A DNA stretch of 60,110 bases, taken from a virus. The stretch covers positions 1 through 60,110 of IMG/VR virus record IMGVR_UViG_3300024348_000037. One strand, given 5' to 3'. Both the position numbers and the translations under genes were made by a program. Of this stretch, positions 28,586-36,407 are shown piece by piece; positions within the stretch are counted from its first letter, which is position 1, and each line of letters opens with the position of its first letter. The notes below the pieces were generated by a model. The model ran no database searches. It was not told the DNA's origin and saw only the letters and a list, made by a program, of their open reading frames with translations.

Positions 28586-29428
28586 TTACAAACTCAATTG
28601 TTGTATAAATTGTTTTTCTGTTTCAGCAAGATAAGAAGACTTCAGAACAAATATATTTCGCTTCAGTTCGTTTGTTTCTTTCTCATCATCATATGCATTG
28701 ACGGCATACCAATACTCTGTTTCTGCATCAGAAATATTTTGCTTTATCGGAGTAATTGTTTTTATTCCTTCTGCTGTATTGACTACAAAAGTTCCATTTA
28801 CGTGTTTTACGGTTAAGCTATTGTTTTCAAGATCAATATAGTCGATAGTCGCACTAGCACCAGTGCTCGTCTGAGACACTCGATCTCCGACTTGGAATTG
28901 TGTTGGAGAAGCAGTAAGAGTCAACGATAATATTTTGTTTGTGGATACTATCCAATCTTCTTTGATTCTTTCGTAGCCGATCACTGCACCAGTATTCGTA
29001 AGTTTTGGCTTCCAATACTTTTGAGTATTTGTAGTTTCATTCGCAAGAAGAGAATCGTATTGTTGAAGAGTAATAATTCTTTCGTCTTCATGCCAGTTTA
29101 ATCGATAGAAGAGAGTAATCGCTCGAGCATTCGAATTTGATCCATACTTTGTTTCAATATAACTTTTAAAATCTTCTGCCGACTTATAATAGTCGTAGTA
29201 AGGATCAACGATGTTATTCGTAAGATAGATCATCCAATCAAATTTCGAAGATCCGTAATAGTTATAAGACAGAATATCCGGTCTCTCAAAGCCTTCTTCG
29301 AGAGTAAACTGAAAGGTAGAATAGATTTCTTTCTTCGTTTTGTCAGTAAAGTCGACGCGTGCCAAGATATTCTTGGCAACGTTTCCGTCGTAGTCTACAA
29401 TTGGAAATCGATCGAAATATCTTGCCAT
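28586..29428 (-). CDS. 53: Baseplate wedge subunit gp53
   Basis: 280 aa. The N-terminal 130 residues carry gp53 hallmarks: an early F..D..., PDILSYNYYGSSKFDWMIYL, and NIVDPYYDYYKSAEDFKSYI. gp53 clamps the wedge core in the T4 baseplate. It is longer than T4 gp53 (196), with an added beta domain about residues 165-235. It shares one base with gp48 upstream. Confidence 0.92.
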   Translation of the reverse strand: MARYFDRFPIVDYDGNVAKNILARVDFTDKTKKEIYSTFQFTLEEGFERPDILSYNYYGSSKFDWMIYLTNNIVDPYYDYYKSAEDFKSYIETKYGSNSNARAITLFYRLNWHEDERIITLQQYDSLLANETTNTQKYWKPKLTNTGAVIGYERIKEDWIVSTNKILSLTLTASPTQFQVGDRVSQTSTGASATIDYIDLENNSLTVKHVNGTFVVNTAEGIKTITPIKQNISDAETEYWYAVNAYDDEKETNELKRNIFVLKSSYLAETEKQFIQQLSL

Positions 29429-30717
29429 TATTGAGGTTTCTTTTCTTCTTTATTGCTAAGAGCGCCTTCTATGTAACCCGTAACATCAGCTTGTGTTTTA
29501 TTAATATCAAATTCAAGGCCTGCAGCATTAATACCTTTTTGTATTTCTTTCTTGAAAGTTTCAAAACTTTCACTCAAACGATCTCCGCCTTCTCTGCCAT
29601 AATCGCGCGACGTTTGAATCTGTGTTTCAAGCATTGAAATTGAACATTCAATAAATGCCGGATGACTCGTGCCTTCAAAGAATGCAGGAATTCCTTGCGG
29701 AGAATAATTTAGATCGATTGATTGAATGAGACACGGCATAAATTGAATTAATCCAGGTTCACCTTTCATAATTCTTAACTCTGGTTGACATAAGAAAGGA
29801 TATGCGAGCGCCGCAGTTCCTAAGCTGCTATATGATGGCAAAGCATATGCTTTCATTGCTTTCAACAGATTCATTAACTGCTGACTTTCTTCTGGATTAC
29901 GAGGAGCAAACGTCCATTCGAATCGATGCTGACGAAGAGGAACACCGCTAAATAAAGCTTGTATATGAGGATTTGGAACGGCCCCAATCGCTTGAGCTCC
30001 GAGAGCTCCTATATCATTTGTTGATGTAACCATCGCGCTAAAAGCAAGCGCCGCGACCGAATTTGTTATCGCTTGTGTTCGTTCTTTACCACCGGGTGAG
30101 CTTATAAAGTTTTGCATCGCATCTGCAATTCCACCTTTCAGACCAGTGGCGTTTGGAGCGACTTCAATATCAAAGCTTTCTCTTATTCCTTTCGGAAGAG
30201 GAAGCGCAAATGCTTGTACAAACTTGAGATCTCCTTTTGTATGAGGAGAAGGACGTTGGTATTGTTTAAACTTAAATGACATATAATAATTTTCACTGAT
30301 ATGATCAGGAAACTGCATCGTATCTAGGCCATCAACAGTAATATTATTTGAAGCTCTTTGAATAGCATCAACATATGTTTCGGCAAAAGCAGAAGCACCT
30401 ATGATATTACCATTCTGCGGATTAAAATTGTTACGAATGTCGGCGCAAGATGCTCGCTTCATTTCACTCGTAAATGTTTGGAAATACTTGTCTTCAAGAC
30501 CAGCAGTTAAAGAATCGCCGAATCTTGCAGAAAGTTTTGCTGCGGTTGCATCAGAAAATCCTACCTTCTTTAATGCTTTGGCAAAAAGATCTTCGACCGC
30601 ATTCTCGAGTTTATCTTCGAGCTTATTCGTAATATTTCGAAGCGTTCTGTTTATAAGCCCGCCAGCATCTTTCTTTAGTCTGTCTAAGTTTACTAGTCGA
30701 TCATCTCTTCCGGCCAT
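29428..30717 (-). CDS. 48: Baseplate tail-tube cap gp48
   Basis: 429 aa from ATG 30717. An in-frame TTG four codons upstream is less likely because the GAGA ribosome site is spaced for the ATG. The segment LRQHRFEWTFAPRNPEESQQ then LMNLLKAMKAYALPS, and later SIDLNYSPQGIPAFFEGTSH, are typical of gp48/gp54-type tube-fold proteins. Residues 1-60 are basic and helical. gp48 forms the first ring on the hub on which gp54 and gp19 stack. It heads the minus-strand late block and diverges from gp4. Confidence 0.85.
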   Translation of the reverse strand: MAGRDDRLVNLDRLKKDAGGLINRTLRNITNKLEDKLENAVEDLFAKALKKVGFSDATAAKLSARFGDSLTAGLEDKYFQTFTSEMKRASCADIRNNFNPQNGNIIGASAFAETYVDAIQRASNNITVDGLDTMQFPDHISENYYMSFKFKQYQRPSPHTKGDLKFVQAFALPLPKGIRESFDIEVAPNATGLKGGIADAMQNFISSPGGKERTQAITNSVAALAFSAMVTSTNDIGALGAQAIGAVPNPHIQALFSGVPLRQHRFEWTFAPRNPEESQQLMNLLKAMKAYALPSYSSLGTAALAYPFLCQPELRIMKGEPGLIQFMPCLIQSIDLNYSPQGIPAFFEGTSHPAFIECSISMLETQIQTSRDYGREGGDRLSESFETFKKEIQKGINAAGLEFDINKTQADVTGYIEGALSNKEEKKPQ

Positions 30718-30749
30718 GTTGTCTCTCAAATTTAAAAAGGCTATCAGCT

Positions 30750-30761
30750 TATTTATAAATA
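30750..30761. promoter_or_regulatory. Palindromic divergent late promoter (TATTTATAAATA)
   Basis: The 12-bp box is its own reverse complement and contains TATAAATA on both strands, overlapping by 4 bp (plus 30754-30761, minus 30750-30757). It lies between gp48 (minus) and gp4 (plus). Plus-strand transcription should start at or next to the gp4 ATG (30767); minus-strand transcription leaves a leader of about 27 nt for gp48. Confidence 0.8.
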
Positions 30762-30766
30762 GATTT

Positions 30767-31207
30767 ATGGCTTATCAAGGAAAGTTTCGACCAAAGGATA
30801 TAAAGAAATATCTCGGAGACTCGAACAATATCGTATATCGTAGTCGATGGGAACTCAAGTTCATGATGTACTTAGATTCTCATCCGAATGTTGTGCAATG
30901 GGGAAGCGAAGAGTTAGTCATTCCTTATCGCTCTCCTCTCGACAATCGTGTACATCGATACTTTCCAGACTTCATCGTAAAGAAAAAATCACCAGAAGGT
31001 AAAATCGATACGATTGTCGTTGAAATAAAACCCCATGCGCAGACGCGGCCTCCAGTGGTGATAAATAAGCCTAATAAGCGTTATATTAATGAAGTCATGA
31101 CGTGGGGTGTCAACGAAGCCAAGTGGAGAGCTGCAGCGGTATACTGCAACGATCGTGGTTGGAAGTTCGATATACTCACCGAAAAAGAATTAGGAATTAA
31201 GTTTTAA
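30767..31207 (+). CDS. 4: Head completion protein gp4
   Basis: 146 aa from ATG 30767. The start MAYQGKFRPKDIKKYLGDSN matches the T4 gp4 start (G.Y.GKFRPKNP.KYLGD), followed by YRSRWELKFMMYLDSHPNV, WGSEELVIPYRSPLD, HRYFPDFIVKKK, VVEIKPHAQT and WGVNEAKW. gp4 acts after DNA packaging to make heads able to join tails, and its core resembles an endonuclease fold (D-F, E-I-K). The open frame extends upstream but those residues lie in the gp48 promoter and antisense, so the ATG is preferred. The TATAAATA box ends 5 nt before it: a leaderless mRNA is likely. Confidence 0.93.
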   Translation: MAYQGKFRPKDIKKYLGDSNNIVYRSRWELKFMMYLDSHPNVVQWGSEELVIPYRSPLDNRVHRYFPDFIVKKKSPEGKIDTIVVEIKPHAQTRPPVVINKPNKRYINEVMTWGVNEAKWRAAAVYCNDRGWKFDILTEKELGIKF

Positions 31208-31806
31208 TGGCAATCGTATTTGATACCATCATCACACAAGGTGTTCGTTCTGGTCAGATTCCAGCGCGGACAAACTCTGCGCGCGATTGGTTTCGAGATA
31301 CTGCAGGCAAGATGAATCGTATTAATGAGCGTGAGATGATGAAGGGTGACATCAGTCGTATGACTACTCAGCCTTTGCTCGGCTCAATGTACATGTTCTA
31401 CTATGATCCGAAATGGAAAGATGAGCTTCCATATTACGATAGATTTCCTTTGATCTTTCCATATAAGAAAGTCAAGGGTGGATTTATGGGATTGAATCTA
31501 CACTATCTTCCTTTGCAGCTGAGAGCAAAGTTAATGGACGGACTATATGACTTTGCAAACAATACACGTTATGACGAGTCGACAAAGCTTAAACTGAGTT
31601 ATGAACTCATGACTCAAGCAGCAAAGCTAAGATGGTATGCTCCATGCATTAAGCATTATTTGGCTTCACATGTACAATCAAAGTTTATGTACGTTTATCC
31701 TTCAGAATGGGACATCGCATTGTTTTTGCCAACAGAACGCTTTGTCAAAGCAAAGAAGAATCAAGTTTGGATGGATACGAAAAGAATGCTGGGAGTTACT
31801 AAGTAA
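31207..31806 (+). CDS. Conserved T4-superfamily protein beside gp4 (possible DNA-end protector gp2)
   Basis: 199 aa. Conserved-looking segments: LGSMYMFYYDPKWKDELPYY then DRFPLIFPYKK, GGFMGLNLHYLPLQLRAKLM and YPSEWDIALFLPTERF. Proteins with the 'PYYDxFPL.FP' and 'GLNLHYLP' motifs are common in T4-like phages next to gp4. In T4 the neighbour of gp4 is gp2, which protects the packaged DNA ends from RecBCD; I suspect but cannot prove this identity. One-base overlap with gp4 and with gp54 indicates one operon. Confidence 0.7.
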   Translation: MAIVFDTIITQGVRSGQIPARTNSARDWFRDTAGKMNRINEREMMKGDISRMTTQPLLGSMYMFYYDPKWKDELPYYDRFPLIFPYKKVKGGFMGLNLHYLPLQLRAKLMDGLYDFANNTRYDESTKLKLSYELMTQAAKLRWYAPCIKHYLASHVQSKFMYVYPSEWDIALFLPTERFVKAKKNQVWMDTKRMLGVTK

Positions 31807-33257
31807 TGACAGATAATGCAGCTATACTACAAGCCAATCGTATGGGCGTCACTCCGCCAAAAAAAGAAAGAGATAGGGGCTCACCAGCTAAAATAGCAGC
31901 CGGTGTTGAACAACGCCAACAGACGCGCATTGCTCAAGAAGCAGAGGCAGAGTGGCAACGGTTTGCTTCCTCTCCCCAAGGAAAAGCAACTCTTCTTAGT
32001 AACCGCGATAAACTTCAAGATCAATTAGAAAGTCAACGTGCGCAATCTCGCGGAGGATTAACCTCTGCTCAATTGGCTGCGCAATCAAGAAAGCAAACAC
32101 GTCAAAGATATATAGCAGCTTTTGTCAAATCAAAAAACGAAGAAGAAGATCGTGGAAATTCTACACGCCTTGCAAATCAAGCGCGAGTTAATGGCGGAAG
32201 CGGTGGTGCACAAGGTGCAGCTGCGAAACCTGTGGTTGTCGCAAAAACACAAGTAGCTAAAGGCACCAATACTAATACAAAAGAAGAAAATCTCAATTAT
32301 ATTGAAACTAAAAATTCCGAATTTAGCACAGGTGAACGTACTAAAGGCATATTTAATATCGGTCGATTCCGAGCCGAAGTTTCTGGTGCAGATAGTATAC
32401 TTCCTACACACAGCTTCTTAACAGTTTTTGCTCCGATGCCATGGGCAATAAAAAAGTTTCCAGCCGGAAATCTCGATTCGATTCTGACAATGAGATGTGA
32501 CAACGTTGTTCTTCCTTCTATTAATCTATTACAAGAACAAAATATCAGAAGATACGGATTTGGCCCAGTTGAAAACGTCGCGTATGGAGTAAATGTCGGA
32601 GACTTTACGCTCCAGTTTATCGTCGATAAAGACGCGTTGGTTGTAGAATTCTTTGAAGAATGGTTAAATTTAATTGTCAATCGCGACTCTTTTGGTGGCG
32701 CGAATATGAATAATAATAAAATTGGTGGTATGCGAAGACCATATGAGATCGCTTACAAAGATACGTATGCGTGTCCGAATGTAAACGTATTTGTATATGA
32801 TCGATCACAAAATGCTGTGATGGAATATCATATATATGATGTGTTTCCTACCGGCATACAAAGCATGAATATGTCATGGAGCGAAGAAAATACTTTAATG
32901 AAGTTAAACATCACTTTTTCTTTTACTGATCTTCGAATTGAAAGATCGAAATCGAAGAATAAAAAAAGCCAATCGATTAATGATGAAATTAAAGTGACTG
33001 CGACTGGTCCGTATGCGGTTCAAGGAATGGGCGCTGGAGGTGTTGTTGATCTTGCTACTCTCGATCCAACCGGTGCTCGAGGTCTCGAACTGACAGATCT
33101 ATCAAATGAAACTACGATTATCGGCGATGGATTTAGAACGAGAGGTTCTTCGCCGCCTCTTCCACCAGACACATTTTCTAACCGCGGCGTTGAACTCGCC
33201 GGGTTTCCGAAACGATATGACACTCTTGGAAATCAAATAACAACTGTCGAATCATAA
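31806..33257 (+). CDS. 54: Tail tube initiator gp54-like
   Basis: 483 aa. Residues 1-165 are a polar, Gln/Ala-rich, helical extension absent from T4 gp54 (320 aa). The following part has the tail-tube fold: NVVLPSINLLQEQNIRRYGF, GDFTLQFIVDKDALVVEFFE, YEIAYKDTYACPNVNVFVYD, VFPTGIQSMNMSWSEENTLM and LNITFSFTDLRI, matching the gp19/gp54 family pattern. gp54 sits on gp48 and starts gp19 polymerisation. The call is based on fold pattern and tail-assembly context; a tube-like hub ring is the alternative. Confidence 0.75.
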   Translation: MTDNAAILQANRMGVTPPKKERDRGSPAKIAAGVEQRQQTRIAQEAEAEWQRFASSPQGKATLLSNRDKLQDQLESQRAQSRGGLTSAQLAAQSRKQTRQRYIAAFVKSKNEEEDRGNSTRLANQARVNGGSGGAQGAAAKPVVVAKTQVAKGTNTNTKEENLNYIETKNSEFSTGERTKGIFNIGRFRAEVSGADSILPTHSFLTVFAPMPWAIKKFPAGNLDSILTMRCDNVVLPSINLLQEQNIRRYGFGPVENVAYGVNVGDFTLQFIVDKDALVVEFFEEWLNLIVNRDSFGGANMNNNKIGGMRRPYEIAYKDTYACPNVNVFVYDRSQNAVMEYHIYDVFPTGIQSMNMSWSEENTLMKLNITFSFTDLRIERSKSKNKKSQSINDEIKVTATGPYAVQGMGAGGVVDLATLDPTGARGLELTDLSNETTIIGDGFRTRGSSPPLPPDTFSNRGVELAGFPKRYDTLGNQITTVES

Positions 33258-33280
33258 TTTATAATTTAGGAGAATATATA

Positions 33281-33991
33281 ATGCCTTTGCCAAAAATCGA
33301 CCAACCACTCTTTGACGTGACGATCCCCTCTTCAAAGAAAAAGATTCTCTTTCGACCATTCTTGGTGAAAGAAGAAAAGATCTTGCTGATTTCTCAGCAA
33401 GGTGGAGAAGATACTGATGTGATCAGAGCCATCAAACAGATTTTAAGACTGTGCGTGCAAGACGAAGACTTTGATGTCGATAAGCTTACGACTTTTGATC
33501 TTGAATATTTGTTCTTAAAGCTTCGTGCGAAGTCTGTCAATAATATTGTTAAACTGTCTTATCGTGACAACGAAGACGATAAGGTTTATGACTTCGAACT
33601 GAATCTCGATACGATTGAAGTCGAAATGCCAGAAGGTGTTGATTCGACTATTAAATTGTCTGATAATATTGCAATGATTATGAAGTATCCGAGCTCGAGC
33701 ATCACTGATAAGATCACGCAGTTTGATAATGAAGTCGATCTCATGACATTCTTTATCATCAATTGTATTGATACGATCGTAACAGAAGATGAAATCTATC
33801 CTGCTTCTGAATATACAGACAAAGAACTCGAAGAGTTTCTCGATCAATTGCCAGTCAATTCTTTCGATTTAATTCGACAATTCTTTGAGAAGATGCCGAA
33901 GTTATATCATAAGATTGAATACACAAATGAACTTGGTAATGATAGGAGTATCGAGTTAACGAATCTCAAAGATTTTTTTATGTGGCGCTGA
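33281..33991 (+). CDS. 26: Baseplate hub/assembly protein gp26-like
   Basis: 236 aa of the T4 gp26 family (phage baseplate protein family). Conserved parts: FDVTIPSSKKKILFRPFLVK, EEKILLISQQGGEDTDVIRA, IKQILRLCVQDEDFDVDKLT, and FDLEYLFLKLRAKSV. The gene has a good AGGAG ribosome site. Its last codons are GAT TTT TTT ATG TGG CGC TGA; the T7 run is a perfect -1 slippery site. gp26 helps build the hub. In other tailed phages, proteins in this place act as tail assembly chaperones made by frameshifting, which fits the slippery site. Confidence 0.88.
   Translation: MPLPKIDQPLFDVTIPSSKKKILFRPFLVKEEKILLISQQGGEDTDVIRAIKQILRLCVQDEDFDVDKLTTFDLEYLFLKLRAKSVNNIVKLSYRDNEDDKVYDFELNLDTIEVEMPEGVDSTIKLSDNIAMIMKYPSSSITDKITQFDNEVDLMTFFIINCIDTIVTEDEIYPASEYTDKELEEFLDQLPVNSFDLIRQFFEKMPKLYHKIEYTNELGNDRSIELTNLKDFFMWR
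33973..33979 (+). promoter_or_regulatory. Candidate -1 ribosomal frameshift site (T TTT TTT)
   Basis: In the gp26 frame the heptamer splits as T_TTT_TTT, four codons before the TGA at 33989. A -1 slip continues TAT GTG GCG CTG and enters the 60-aa frame without a stop, giving a fusion of about 295 aa. The layout mimics the G/GT tail chaperone frameshifts of lambda-like and P2-like phages. Confidence 0.6.
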
Positions 33992-34164
33992 GTCACAACT
34001 CGCTGCAAAACTACTATAGTATGATCTTTGCTTTGGCTCAACATCACAAATATTCGATCACTGAGATTGAAAACTTGATACCATATGAAAGAGATCTCTA
34101 CGTTGATTTGTTAATGGCTCATCTTGAAGAACAGAGACAAGAAATAGAGAGTAGAAGAAAGTAA
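33982..34164 (+). CDS. Small ORF in gp51 position, likely made by frameshift or coupling
   Basis: 60 aa counted from a GTG at 33982, overlapping the gp26 gene by 10 nt in the -1 frame. The sequence (NYYSMIFALAQHHKYSITEI, then PYERDLYVDLLMAHLEEQ) is helical and acidic and looks like the second part of tail assembly chaperones, where YERD-type motifs and M-I-F-A-L-A are common. In T4, gene 51 follows gene 26 and encodes a hub assembly catalyst. It has no independent strong ribosome site, so expression by -1 frameshift or reinitiation is likely. It shares one base with the next gene. Confidence 0.7.
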   Translation: MALSHNSLQNYYSMIFALAQHHKYSITEIENLIPYERDLYVDLLMAHLEEQRQEIESRRK

Positions 34165-36407
34165 TGCCGTTATTTGAAACACCGGTTTCTGCTGCAGTAA
34201 AATCGACCATCGAAGGTACTTTTGGTCTAGCAGGAAAAGTAGTAGAAGCTACTGGCAACGCCGTACGCGGAGTTGGAGAAGCGGTAGGAGGAGCTCTCGA
34301 AGGAGCTCTTTCTCCAGCACCAGTAACTGTTATTAACGGTGTTGGTATGGCAGGTCAAGCCGGAAAGTCGAAAGTTTCTGGTTCGGGCACTATTCCCGCT
34401 TCTCCTAAAAAATCTGCACGTCCGGCAGTCAATCCAAATATGCCTACAGAAAAACTGTTATTAGTAGCAGTAAACTATCTTTCTTCGATTGAAAAAACTC
34501 TTGAACAACAACTTCAGTTTGAGAGAAAAGCATTTCAACAACAAGCGCAGGCAGAAAAAGAAGCTTCGATCGAATCTGGCGGAAGCTCATTTCAAAACCC
34601 ATTTAGTAATTTAGGAGAAAAACTCGACGCGATAAAGGATAACGCCAAAGAAAGAGCTGGAACTGTTGGAAAACTTTTAATCGGTGCCGGTTTATTTGGC
34701 GCGCTTGGCCTCGCTGCTCTTGGAAATTTAGACACATCACAATTAGAAGAACTGAAATCGAATTGGGCTGCTTTCACTGATAAGATATCTCCTATCATTG
34801 GTTTCGTTGAAAATTTTGCGGCTGCATTGGGCACAACAGCAATCGCAGGAGCGGCAGTAGGAAGTGTCTTCGGTTGGAGAGGAGCACTCCTCGGATTAAT
34901 TGGTGGGAAAATATATGAAGATGCTTATGGAACATTTAATGAAAAAACAGGACAAAGAGAAGGTGGTCAAGGACTGCTTTCATCGATAGTCAGTAATTTT
35001 CCACTCGCAGCAGTAGCTATAGCTCCTGTCACCGCTATTAAATTTGCATATAAAGGGCTTAAAACTATAGCAGGCGCACTTACTGCTTTTACAAAAAAAC
35101 AAGCAGCAAGATTTATGGCATGGTTTGCAGAAAAAGCCTTTATACGTTTCGCTTTCTCTGCATACGGTAAAAATAGATTGTGGAATCTCTTTTTAAGATA
35201 CTTAGAAAAGAAAGCTCAGCAAAGACTTCTTGCTCAAATCGCAGCGGTCGGAGCTACAGCCGCGGCGGCTACTGTTGCTGAAGCCGCGGTAGCTTCTACT
35301 GGCGTAGGTATTCCAGTTGCGGCTGTTTCTGCTGTGGTAACAAAACTAATAGCAGCTGGTTTTACGGCTTGGTTGTTATGGGATTTGTATCAAATCTGGG
35401 TAGAATTCTCTGAGACGGCAGAGGCAAGGGCACAAGAAGCCACTGATGATGAAAGAGCAAATGCATCTCCTGTATCTACAGCCACAACATCTGACGCGAC
35501 ATCAACATCCGGATCTGCAAATATATCAGGCGCGCCTGTGGCTTCTGCAGATCAAATGCAAAATCTTCCTTCAATTCCTGCGGATGTAGAAAAAATCCTT
35601 GCTACTATTAGAACACGCGAGTCTGGTGGCAATTATGGTATTCCACATCCTAATGGTATGCCAAGTCAAACTGCATCTGGAGCTTATGCCTTTACAAATG
35701 GATCTTGGCAAGGTTTAACCAAAAAGTATAATATAGGAACAGAATATAGCAGCGCCTATCTTGCTCCGCCGCCTATTCAAGATGCTGTTGCCGCAAAATA
35801 CGTTCAAGAAATATTACAAAAAGCCGGCGGTGATGTTTCGAAAGTTCCACTTGCCTGGTATACAGGCAATATACAAGGAAAGATGTCTGCAAAGGCGCTT
35901 GCTGTAAACAATGGTATGACTCCACAAGCATATCAAGCAAAATGGATGGCAGATTATACCGGTGGAAAATATTCGGCTTCTTCTTATGATTCGCAAGGAG
36001 CAAGTTCGCAACAATCAGCCGGTGTTATGGGTTCTCTTGCTGATTTAGGTAAAGGTGCAATTGAAAGCGCCGGTAAAGTGCTTCAAGCCAGTCTTGGAGA
36101 GATGAGTCTTACAACCGGTTCGCAGTTATCTAATAAATTTAATAATAATATGCAAACTCCTGTAAAATCAGAATCTGCGGCAGCTGCCAAAATTTCTAAA
36201 ATATCTACAGAATTACAAAACACTGTTGATTTAGGGAAATTAGATTCTACTAAAGCAGCAACTGAACCAGCATCTACAAGTATATCTCCTATTGGAAAAC
36301 CCGGATCTTCAAACGATAGTAAGCGAGATCACTTTGATCCGAATTACCCAAGCGATAGCTTGCTTATGGAAAAATATATGCAACATCAAAAATTGGTAAT
36401 TGCATAA
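34164..36407 (+). CDS. Hub/tape-measure-like protein with lytic transglycosylase domain
   Basis: 747 aa. Residues 1-60 are Gly/Ala/Val-rich and helical; 110-150 are coiled coil (KTLEQQLQFERKAFQQQAQA); several hydrophobic segments follow (residues about 165-190, 220-250, 345-410). Residues 470-610 form a transglycosylase-like domain: ATIRTRESGGNYG with the likely catalytic Glu486, then SGAYAFTNGSWQGLTKKYNI, QDAVAAKYVQEIL and WYTGNI. Residues 620-665 are a module shared with the next protein (GEMSLTTGSQLSNKFNNNM). It may be the tape measure or an ejected hub protein that opens the cell wall. This would replace the lysozyme missing from gp5. Confidence 0.8.
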   Translation: MPLFETPVSAAVKSTIEGTFGLAGKVVEATGNAVRGVGEAVGGALEGALSPAPVTVINGVGMAGQAGKSKVSGSGTIPASPKKSARPAVNPNMPTEKLLLVAVNYLSSIEKTLEQQLQFERKAFQQQAQAEKEASIESGGSSFQNPFSNLGEKLDAIKDNAKERAGTVGKLLIGAGLFGALGLAALGNLDTSQLEELKSNWAAFTDKISPIIGFVENFAAALGTTAIAGAAVGSVFGWRGALLGLIGGKIYEDAYGTFNEKTGQREGGQGLLSSIVSNFPLAAVAIAPVTAIKFAYKGLKTIAGALTAFTKKQAARFMAWFAEKAFIRFAFSAYGKNRLWNLFLRYLEKKAQQRLLAQIAAVGATAAAATVAEAAVASTGVGIPVAAVSAVVTKLIAAGFTAWLLWDLYQIWVEFSETAEARAQEATDDERANASPVSTATTSDATSTSGSANISGAPVASADQMQNLPSIPADVEKILATIRTRESGGNYGIPHPNGMPSQTASGAYAFTNGSWQGLTKKYNIGTEYSSAYLAPPPIQDAVAAKYVQEILQKAGGDVSKVPLAWYTGNIQGKMSAKALAVNNGMTPQAYQAKWMADYTGGKYSASSYDSQGASSQQSAGVMGSLADLGKGAIESAGKVLQASLGEMSLTTGSQLSNKFNNNMQTPVKSESAAAAKISKISTELQNTVDLGKLDSTKAATEPASTSISPIGKPGSSNDSKRDHFDPNYPSDSLLMEKYMQHQKLVIA

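Noticed and set aside
30401-30766. Upstream extension of the gp4 frame by 122 codons
   Set aside because: It is antisense to gp48 and crosses the divergent promoter; MAYQGKFRPK at 30767 matches the gp4 N-terminus.
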